Position numbers and translations under genes: made by a program. A DNA stretch of 32,146 bases. It comes from Lachnospiraceae bacterium. GTDB lineage: Bacteria; Bacillota; Clostridia; Lachnospirales; Lachnospiraceae. The stretch spans positions 1 to 32,146 of the forward strand of contig JAFYDI010000105.1 in NCBI GenBank assembly GCA_017544835.1, given 5' to 3'. The notes beneath the pieces are model-generated. The model made no database searches. It had not been told where the DNA came from and saw nothing but the letters and a program-made list of their open reading frames with translations. Numbering within the stretch: position 1 is the first letter of the stretch; the number at the start of each line of letters is the position of its first letter. Positions 26,507 to 32,146 of this stretch are shown piece by piece.

Positions 26507-26617
26507 ATGACTAATATGAATATCATGAATCCAATTAATCTTATGTATTCAGCGATTTCAGGGCATTCAGTCAAGCGTCTTTGCTATCATAATACCTTCC
26601 GGAGAAGTGCAAATTGA
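26507..26617 (+). CDS. Orphan 36-residue peptide, unknown function
   Basis: This short frame has its own strong promoter about 50 bases upstream, a near-ideal AAGGAG site eight bases before the ATG, and a strong terminator about 50 bases after the stop codon. The peptide starts with a Met/Asn/Ile-rich stretch (MTNMNIMNPINLMYSAISG) and ends with a basic tail containing one Cys (VKRLCYHNTFRRSAN). No signal peptide or membrane helix is convincing. The frame is also open further upstream, but that would begin in the terminator of the previous operon. It could be a small regulator, signalling peptide or toxin, or a translated leader of an RNA; nothing decides this. Confidence 0.6.
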   Translation: MTNMNIMNPINLMYSAISGHSVKRLCYHNTFRRSAN

Positions 26618-26664
26618 GTGGGCTTTTATTAAGCCTTATATTACTCTATACTCAGATTCTTTTG

Positions 26665-26696
26665 CCCCGATACCGGTACCGTGTCGGGGTATTTTT
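26665..26696 (+). terminator. Terminator of the small peptide gene
   Basis: Nine-base arms CCCCGATAC (26665-26673) and GTGTCGGGG (26681-26689) with one G-T, a seven-base loop and TATTTTT tail. A weaker hairpin GGCTT / AAGCC (26621-26635) precedes it right after the stop codon. Confidence 0.9.
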
Positions 26697-26753
26697 GTAC
26701 CCGGGAATCAAGAACCTGTTAAACAAGCAATTTCGGAGAAAGAAGGAGAGACA

Positions 26754-27269
26754 ATGAACGTTACAATCGAGACTGAAAGACTGATACTAAGGCCCATTAC
26801 CTTGGACGACGCCGAAGCGGTATTTAAGTGGGCATCAGATCCTGTAGTCAATAAATATATGATTTACCCGCTGCATAAGGATATTTCGGTGACCCGCGAG
26901 TGGCTTGAGAGCATCGACATAGACAATCCCAATGAGTATGAGATGGCCTTCGTGCTCAAGGAGACGGGCGAGGTTATCGGCTCCGGAGGAATGTATTGTC
27001 GCACTGATGACAACCGCTGGAACATCGGCTACAACTTACGCCACGACCAGTGGGGCAAGGGGCTCGTGCCCGAAGCTATGCAGGGGCTCATCGATTACGT
27101 CCGCAGCACCCGTGAGGTAAGCGTCATACGAGGTGAATTTGCCAAAGATAATCCAAAGAGTGGCCGCGTAATGCAGAAGCTAGGCATGACCTACGTGGGA
27201 GACTGCGAATACAGCAAGTTCGACGGAAGCGTGACGTTTCCTGCAAATATATATGAGAGGGTATTTTGA
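26754..27269 (+). CDS. GNAT acetyltransferase, RimJ/RimL type
   Basis: The 171-residue protein has the GNAT fold: the N-terminal ETERLILRPITLDDAEAVFKW typical of ribosomal-protein acetyltransferase-like members, and the acetyl-CoA pyrophosphate loop QWGKGL (residues 99-104) before helix 3, then KDNPKSGRVMQKLGM. It transfers an acetyl group to an amine; the substrate is unknown. The start at 26754 follows an AAGGAGAG site. The frame is open further upstream, but there it would run back through the terminator of the peptide gene. It begins the accessory gene run that reaches the end of the window. Confidence 0.9.
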   Translation: MNVTIETERLILRPITLDDAEAVFKWASDPVVNKYMIYPLHKDISVTREWLESIDIDNPNEYEMAFVLKETGEVIGSGGMYCRTDDNRWNIGYNLRHDQWGKGLVPEAMQGLIDYVRSTREVSVIRGEFAKDNPKSGRVMQKLGMTYVGDCEYSKFDGSVTFPANIYERVF

Positions 27270-27280
27270 AGTAAAAGAAT

Positions 27281-28909
27281 ATGCTTGAGTTTATTAGGGG
27301 ATTATTGAAGACGGAAGAGAAGAAGAGTGAGCCGGTGACGGTTGCCGAAAACAGCGAACCGAAGGAAGCTCCCGCCAAAACGGAGCCTGAAAGCAATTTC
27401 CACATGCGCATGTCATACTTTGACAAGGCATACAGAGAGTTTATTGAGGGCGATGAAAAGAAACTGCCGGCGGTATATTCATATATTGCAAGCGGAGATA
27501 TAAAGGTGACTGTGAAAGCGGCCGAAGCGGTAGCGAGATACATGGAAAAGCTTGACTACACAGGAATCTGCAGCCTGGAAGATTGGTTCAGGCAATTCAC
27601 ATCCATGGAATGGTCCATAGACTGGAAAGAGATTGAACCAAAGTCCATAAAGACTATGACCAAAGCAGACTATCTATGGGTGCTTAGACTCGGAACATTT
27701 CACCCTAACGGTTTCTTTCGCGAAAAGTGCATACGTGAGCTAAAGGCTGACAAAGCATCCGTACCCTTCGTTATTCTCAGACTCAATGACTGGGTTAAGC
27801 AGGTTAGAAACGTGGCTGAAGAGGCGTGCCTGTCTGTAACCGGCATGAGTGGAACAGAGATAATTGCTTATCTTCCCTATCTTGAAAAGGTTAAGCGTGG
27901 TATCAGGGCAAATAATGCAGTCATCAAGGAATTTGAAGATAGAATGGCTGCTGAGGCAGGCAAGCATTCGGACTTATTTGATAAATCATTTGTCAGGAAA
28001 TACGACGTAAAGACCAGAAAAGCGGCATATCGCCTCTTTGCCGGAAGAAAACTTCTTAGTAAGGATGAAATCAACAGCATCATTTCATTGGAAAAGAACA
28101 GTCAAATTCAAGCATTACTCATGACGCTTCTCATGGATAATTACGATGTGTCGACGGAAGAACTGGATGATTATCTTAAGCACAAAAGCGTGACAGTGAA
28201 TTACAAAGCGTTAGAGTGTAAATACAAACGTGTCTCGAACAGCTGGGATGGGCTGGAAGATTTTCTTTTGGCAAAGTCGGCCGGGATGAGGGCGTATGTG
28301 CGCTATATTCTTGAAAGGCATACGCAGACAGATGTAGCGGCATATTATAAGATGCGCTTGGAGACAGACAATCGAAAAATCTGTATCCAAGGCCTCGGTG
28401 AGTGCGGGACTAAAGAAGACGCAGAGACTCTTAAGCCGTATCTCGAAGATTCCGACGAAGGCATTGTGAAGGTTACGCTTCATGCAATCGGCTCGTTGCT
28501 TCGCGAAGACGGCGCAGAAATATATTGGAGGTTCTTGCAGGATGCCCACGAGGTGGTAGCGAGACAGGCGTACAGAGAGATTGCGGCTCATGATGTAAGG
28601 TATGGCGCAGAGAAGATTTATGACACGCTTATCGGAACCGAGTCGGAGTTATTGAAAGAGAAACTGACACTTATGCTTCTCAAAGAACCCGTATGGGAAG
28701 CACTTCCCTACAGGCTCATGCTTTATGCAAGCGAGGATGAGGCTATCAAGAACATTATTCATCCGTTCAACGGCAGAATATCGACTTATTCCACAATGAG
28801 CACCGAGCATGCAGAGTGGATTAAGAGCATCATGGCGGATGATCGATACAAGATTCCTAAGGATCTGCAGGACAAGATTTTATTTAGTATGAAATATTCA
28901 ATCAAATAG
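27281..28909 (+). CDS. Helical-repeat (HEAT-like) protein, unknown function
   Basis: The 542-residue protein is predominantly helical, with no signal peptide or membrane segment. The part from about residue 365 to 440 has HEAT-like repeat features (KICIQGLGECGTKEDAETL followed by a second unit with IVKVTLHAIGSL), and the rest is likely similar but more diverged. An N-terminal tail of about 35 residues is rich in Glu, Lys and Pro and appears disordered. Such proteins usually serve as binding scaffolds. No enzyme motif is seen. The start lacks a good ribosome-binding site, so it may depend on coupling with the acetyltransferase gene, whose stop lies 11 bases before. Confidence 0.75.
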   Translation: MLEFIRGLLKTEEKKSEPVTVAENSEPKEAPAKTEPESNFHMRMSYFDKAYREFIEGDEKKLPAVYSYIASGDIKVTVKAAEAVARYMEKLDYTGICSLEDWFRQFTSMEWSIDWKEIEPKSIKTMTKADYLWVLRLGTFHPNGFFREKCIRELKADKASVPFVILRLNDWVKQVRNVAEEACLSVTGMSGTEIIAYLPYLEKVKRGIRANNAVIKEFEDRMAAEAGKHSDLFDKSFVRKYDVKTRKAAYRLFAGRKLLSKDEINSIISLEKNSQIQALLMTLLMDNYDVSTEELDDYLKHKSVTVNYKALECKYKRVSNSWDGLEDFLLAKSAGMRAYVRYILERHTQTDVAAYYKMRLETDNRKICIQGLGECGTKEDAETLKPYLEDSDEGIVKVTLHAIGSLLREDGAEIYWRFLQDAHEVVARQAYREIAAHDVRYGAEKIYDTLIGTESELLKEKLTLMLLKEPVWEALPYRLMLYASEDEAIKNIIHPFNGRISTYSTMSTEHAEWIKSIMADDRYKIPKDLQDKILFSMKYSIK

Positions 28910-28928
28910 AAAGAGATGGTACAAAAGA

Positions 28929-29975
28929 ATGCTTTATCTTAAAGAAACCAACACCCGGGATGCGGAAAAAGAATGGCTGTTTGTAAAAGACATGCCTGAA
29001 GATGAGTTCGGGTTTTTAAATAAGTGGTCGGGAATATCATATGAGGATTTCAAGGCGGAGGCTTTGCCGGCACTTTTGGATCATGCTAAAGGCTTGAATC
29101 TGGAAGATGGCAAGGTGCAGGAGACTTTCTTTTTCCTGTGGGACGATGACACGATTGTGGGGCAGTTCAGATTAAGACATTATTTGAATGATACTTTGAG
29201 AACCGGCGCGGGTCATATCGGATACTTTGTAAGGAAGGATTTACGCGGCAAGCATTATGCTACGGAAGGCTTGAAGCTGCTTCTTGAGATTGCAAGGGAT
29301 ATCGTTCCGGAAGATGAATTCTATTTAAGGGTTTGTAAGATTAACCCTGCGTCGCTTCACGTCATGCTTAACAACGGCGGAAAGATTGTTGCGGAGAACG
29401 AAGAAAGATATTTTGTGCGGATTAAGAATCCGGGAAAGCGTAAGAACATGGGACTTAAGTTTATTAAATTGTCCAAAGAATACGAGACAAAGCTTGGCGA
29501 GATGATTGATGAGTGGAAGTATGACCAGGAGGTTAACCATACCAACCGCTCGCCCTGGGCCATCTTTAAAAATGATTACCACGACTTTGATAAGTATCTT
29601 TCGGAACTTGAGATTACAAAGCCTACGGAAGGTAAGGTGCCCGATTCCGTTTTCTTTTTACTCGATGAGGAAAGAGACAGGCTGCTTGGAGCGGTTAATA
29701 TCAGGCATGAGTTAAATGATTATCTGTTGCAGCACGGTGGCCACATCGGAGACGGTATAAGACCCAGCGAAAGAAGAAAGGGCTATGCCACCAAGATGAT
29801 AGGGCTTGCGCTTGAAGAGTGTAAGAAGCTTGGTCTCGACAAGGTTTTGATAGTGTGCGATAAGGACAATATCGGCTCAGCCAAGTCAATTATCAGAAAC
29901 GGCGGTGTGCTTGAAAACGAAGTGCTTGACGATGAGGGAGAAGTAGAGCAGAGATACTGGATTACGATCAAATAG
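28929..29975 (+). CDS. Double GNAT acetyltransferase-like protein
   Basis: The 348-residue protein is a tandem of two GNAT domains. The matching segments are GQFRLRHYLNDTL...GHIGYFVRKDLRGKHYATE (near residue 75-110) and GAVNIRHELNDYL...GHIGDGIRPSERRKGYATK (near 250-290), about 176 residues apart, which is half the length. The acetyl-CoA loop is LRGKHYA in the first half and RRKGYA in the second; both are close to the R/Q-x-x-G-x-G/A pattern, with the first the poorer match. The substrate is unknown. It lies 19 bases after the helical-repeat gene, and the next gene follows after ten bases. Confidence 0.86.
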   Translation: MLYLKETNTRDAEKEWLFVKDMPEDEFGFLNKWSGISYEDFKAEALPALLDHAKGLNLEDGKVQETFFFLWDDDTIVGQFRLRHYLNDTLRTGAGHIGYFVRKDLRGKHYATEGLKLLLEIARDIVPEDEFYLRVCKINPASLHVMLNNGGKIVAENEERYFVRIKNPGKRKNMGLKFIKLSKEYETKLGEMIDEWKYDQEVNHTNRSPWAIFKNDYHDFDKYLSELEITKPTEGKVPDSVFFLLDEERDRLLGAVNIRHELNDYLLQHGGHIGDGIRPSERRKGYATKMIGLALEECKKLGLDKVLIVCDKDNIGSAKSIIRNGGVLENEVLDDEGEVEQRYWITIK

Positions 29976-29985
29976 GAGGGTGAGA

Positions 29986-30654
29986 ATGGTTAAAGCAGTT
30001 GTGTTTGATATGTTTGAAACGTTGGTTTCCTTGTACAGAACCGAACTGTATTTCGGGGAGCATATGTGCAACGATATGGGGCTTACGGAGGAAGAGTTTC
30101 GTAAGTACTGGGACACCACTGATGATGACAGGTCAACAGGGGTCAAGACATTTGAGGACACAATTAAGGAAATATTAGAGATTTATAATATCTTTTCCGA
30201 GGAAACTTATGAGAAAGTGGTGAGGAAAAGGTATGAAAGCAGAAGAAAGGTATTTGAGTGTTACCGTGACGATATTAAGCCGATGCTTCAGGCTATTCGC
30301 GACAGGGGTGTCAAGGTTGCGCTGATTAGCAATTGCTTCAGCGAAGAGGCGCAGGCGATTAAGGGAAGTGATCTTTTTGAGTACTTTGATGTGCCGGTGC
30401 TTTCTTTTGACGAAGGTGTGATGAAGCCGGACCTTGCGATTTACAGACTTGCGCTTGAGCGTTTGGGCGTGGAGGCGTCGGAGTGCCTATATGTGGGCGA
30501 CGGCGGAAGCCACGAGCTGCAGGCGGCGCAGGAGATCGGAATGAAGCCGTTGCAGGCGCTTTGGTATTTTAGTGACAATATCAGGACTTCGCGCAGACCC
30601 ATGCCTGAGTTTATAGGGCTTAAGGAGCCTGCGGATGTGCTTAAGTACCTGTAA
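29986..30654 (+). CDS. HAD superfamily hydrolase
   Basis: The 222-residue protein has HAD motif I VVFDMFETL with nucleophile Asp8; the position two residues later is Phe, not the Asp used as general acid by most HAD phosphatases, a pattern shared with haloacid-dehalogenase-like members. Motif II is ALISNC, motif III the Lys in VMKPDLAIY, motif IV YVGDGGSHELQAA. A helical cap domain (about residues 15-95) follows motif I. It could be a phosphatase, dehalogenase or related hydrolase. The ATG at 29986 follows AGGAGGG by five bases; an in-frame GTG two codons earlier lies within the ribosome-binding site. Confidence 0.85.
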   Translation: MVKAVVFDMFETLVSLYRTELYFGEHMCNDMGLTEEEFRKYWDTTDDDRSTGVKTFEDTIKEILEIYNIFSEETYEKVVRKRYESRRKVFECYRDDIKPMLQAIRDRGVKVALISNCFSEEAQAIKGSDLFEYFDVPVLSFDEGVMKPDLAIYRLALERLGVEASECLYVGDGGSHELQAAQEIGMKPLQALWYFSDNIRTSRRPMPEFIGLKEPADVLKYL

Positions 30655-30664
30655 CGGAGGAACT

Positions 30665-31075
30665 ATGAGATACTACAGAATTCACACCTCCGATCACGCT
30701 TACCTTACGGGGCAGCCTCGAGGAATCTTTACAACTGTGGGCAAGCTCGTGGATGCGAAGGTACTCACGGAGGAAGAGGAAAAAGAATACTGGAAGAATC
30801 GCGAGTACTTTGAAGAGATGTTGCCGGTTCCGCCTTTTTACGATAAGAACAATCCTGACAGGGCCATCACATGGTTTAAGGAAGGTCCCGCGGGAGACGG
30901 AATCTGGGAAGAGATGACATTTTACCGTGCGATGTGCAAGAAATACGGCGTGAAGCTTTATATGTCGGAGTGCAGCGAGATTCCGGGGGAACTTGTATAT
31001 GAAGATGAATTCCAGATAGCGGTTAAGAATCAGCGGGCGGATGCGCTGATTACTACTACTGAGCTGGAAATGTGA
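30665..31075 (+). CDS. Unknown soluble protein
   Basis: The 136-residue protein is acidic, with no signal peptide or membrane segment. It starts MRYYRIHTSDHAYLTGQPRG and includes charged helices (LTEEEEKEYWKNREYFEEML) and an aromatic-rich segment around residues 56-90. I recognise no named family. The ATG follows CGGAGGAAC closely, ten bases after the HAD gene stop codon, so the two are co-transcribed. The next gene begins 14 bases later. Confidence 0.75.
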   Translation: MRYYRIHTSDHAYLTGQPRGIFTTVGKLVDAKVLTEEEEKEYWKNREYFEEMLPVPPFYDKNNPDRAITWFKEGPAGDGIWEEMTFYRAMCKKYGVKLYMSECSEIPGELVYEDEFQIAVKNQRADALITTTELEM

Positions 31076-31089
31076 TTAGGGGAATTGTT

Positions 31090-31881
31090 ATGGACAATTT
31101 TGTGGATGAGAGAGATTTTAAACTCCTTGAGGATGATAAATACACGTTTTTTGTGCTTCGCAGGATTATGGGCGGAGAGACTAAGATTTTGGAAACGGAC
31201 CATGAGCGATTGATTATGTGTTTCACAGGGCTTCCTTATCCCATATGGATATGGACGGCGGATGATGCTACCGAAGATGAACTGGAGAGGGCCTATCAGC
31301 TGGCCGGCGACAAGGGGGTGCTCGATGGGAAGCACAGGTTCAATTTGAAGTATAAGCTCGCTGAGTATTTTATTAAGCGGGCGGAGCAGGATGGCAAGAA
31401 GTTAGAGATTAAGACCAATATGTTCGCATATGATAATCTCGCGCCTGTAGAGCCTACGGGTAAGTGTGATGGAGCGCTTCATCAGTGTGACCTGAGTGAT
31501 GTTGATGAATTGGTAGAGATGATGGATTTGTTTCACCACGATATCGATGGAGACTACGAGAGCTTGGAAGAGTACCGCAAGAATGCTTTATATGGCATAG
31601 AGAATGGACTTTATTACTTTTGGCAGAACGAGAGTGGCAGAAACGTAGCTTGCTGCGTATATCGCCCTACCGGAGATATGGCGTCACTCGGCTGTGTGTA
31701 TACGAGGGAGGATGCCCGTCGCAGGCATTATGCCGAGAATCTTGTGTACCGTGTTACCAAGATTGCCTCGGAAGCAGGCTTCGTGCCCATGCTTTATACC
31801 GATGCGGACTATGTGGCATCGAATGCATGTTATGAGAAGATAGGTTATGTGCTGAGAGGAAAGCTTTGCACGATTGGATGA
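31090..31881 (+). CDS. GNAT acetyltransferase-like protein with N-terminal extension
   Basis: The 263-residue protein has an unrecognised N-terminal domain (about 1-120, with PYPIWIWTADDATEDELERA) and a C-terminal GNAT-like half: VACCVYRPTGDMASLGCVYTREDARRRHYAENLVYRV resembles the FR47 type, with the acetyl-CoA loop at ARRRHYA, then NACYEKIGY, the common end of the fold. The substrate is unknown. The ATG at 31090 is preceded by AGGGGAATT; a GTG six codons upstream overlaps the previous stop codon but lacks this signal. It belongs to the same accessory run. Confidence 0.8.
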   Translation: MDNFVDERDFKLLEDDKYTFFVLRRIMGGETKILETDHERLIMCFTGLPYPIWIWTADDATEDELERAYQLAGDKGVLDGKHRFNLKYKLAEYFIKRAEQDGKKLEIKTNMFAYDNLAPVEPTGKCDGALHQCDLSDVDELVEMMDLFHHDIDGDYESLEEYRKNALYGIENGLYYFWQNESGRNVACCVYRPTGDMASLGCVYTREDARRRHYAENLVYRVTKIASEAGFVPMLYTDADYVASNACYEKIGYVLRGKLCTIG

Positions 31882-31894
31882 GTTGAGGTGGGGT

Positions 31895-31999
31895 ATGAAT
31901 TACAAGATTGGATTTAAAGTCTTAAATGACCGCGTGATGGTTAAGGCCGCGGGTGGAGCACAGGGTGATTGTTGCTTGAAGAACATGGGCATGTGTTGA
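31895..31999 (+). CDS. Possible 34-residue Cys-rich peptide
   Basis: A short frame of 34 codons starts with ATG 14 bases after the acetyltransferase gene, preceded by AGGTGGGGT. The first part resembles a beta-strand (YKIGFKVLNDRVMVKAAGG) and the end is Cys-rich (GDCCLKNMGMC). The next start codon follows 13 bases after its stop. It could be a real small peptide or the remnant of a longer gene. I know no family match. Confidence 0.4.
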   Translation: MNYKIGFKVLNDRVMVKAAGGAQGDCCLKNMGMC

Positions 32000-32012
32000 G
32001 GGGAGTAGTTTA

Positions 32013-32146
32013 ATGGCGGATTATGGGGCTATCAGAAATAAATACTTGGAGGGTGGCAAAGCTAGTACTTTGGCTCACGTGCAAGAAGTTGCGGACACGG
32101 CTGAGTGGCTCGGACGAATTCACGGATTAGATGTCGAAAAACTTCG
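32013..32146 (+). CDS. Start of an unknown gene, 3' end cut by window
   Basis: The frame opens at an ATG with AGGGGAG upstream and runs without stop to the last base, 44 complete codons. The visible part starts MADYGAIRNKYLEGGKAS and is soluble and helical, with no motif I recognise. It is in the same orientation as the preceding accessory genes and 13 bases behind the short Cys-rich frame. Confidence 0.65.
   Translation, partial: MADYGAIRNKYLEGGKASTLAHVQEVADTAEWLGRIHGLDVEKL

Noticed and set aside
31985-32010. Selenocysteine read-through of the TGA that ends the Cys-rich frame
   Set aside because: An in-frame TAG follows after two more codons and no SECIS-like hairpin is evident.

Overview
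The window looks like chromosomal DNA of a Gram-positive Clostridia member, most likely Lachnospiraceae. The base composition is moderate, ribosome-binding sites are strong (AGGAGG type), there is a CIRCE element, and several Firmicutes/Clostridia-typical families of unknown function are present (DUF4250, DUF4364, DUF5662, a DUF1508 pair). This assignment is inferred from gene content. I saw no rRNA, tRNA, CRISPR array, insertion sequence or prophage.

Layout. 1-5157: a + strand operon-like run with the 3' part of lon, then the GTPase gene ysxC, an AI-2E family membrane protein, two paralogous lipoproteins and a small unknown protein, closed by a clear terminator. 5156-7475: a divergent pair, a DUF5662 protein (-) and a MATE efflux pump (+). 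7482-10653: a metal-resistance unit with promoter, repeated TGAACA operator, ArsR-type sensor, free-standing HMA metallochaperone and P1B ATPase, followed by a methyltransferase. 10770-12544: a small membrane protein, converging on a shikimate-kinase-like gene and a PHP-type histidinol phosphatase. 12545-12889: an intergenic region with four copies of an inverted motif. 12890-15755: the complete proline operon proB-proA-proC. 15865-17169: eno. 17163-17353: stacked perfect stem-loops between eno and clpB. 17377-20214: clpB under a perfect CIRCE operator, overlapping a DUF4250 gene of 57 residues. 20268-26356: DUF1508 protein, rarA, a nucleotide pyrophosphatase-like enzyme, DUF4364 protein, rho and a PAP2 phosphatase. 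26421-26697: a self-contained small transcription unit for a 36-residue peptide. 26754-32146: an accessory run of three acetyltransferase genes (four GNAT domains), a helical-repeat protein, a HAD hydrolase, an unknown protein, a Cys-rich 34-residue reading frame and a gene cut by the window end.

The functional themes are protein quality control (Lon, ClpB), metal efflux, amino-acid biosynthesis and core housekeeping (enolase, Rho, RarA, YsxC). The most unusual parts are non-coding: the eno-clpB stem-loop array, the inverted-motif cluster before proB, two promoters that overlap terminator-like hairpins (before arsR and before eno), and the orphan 36-residue peptide unit. None of these is proven to be a new system. 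They are candidates seen by eye.
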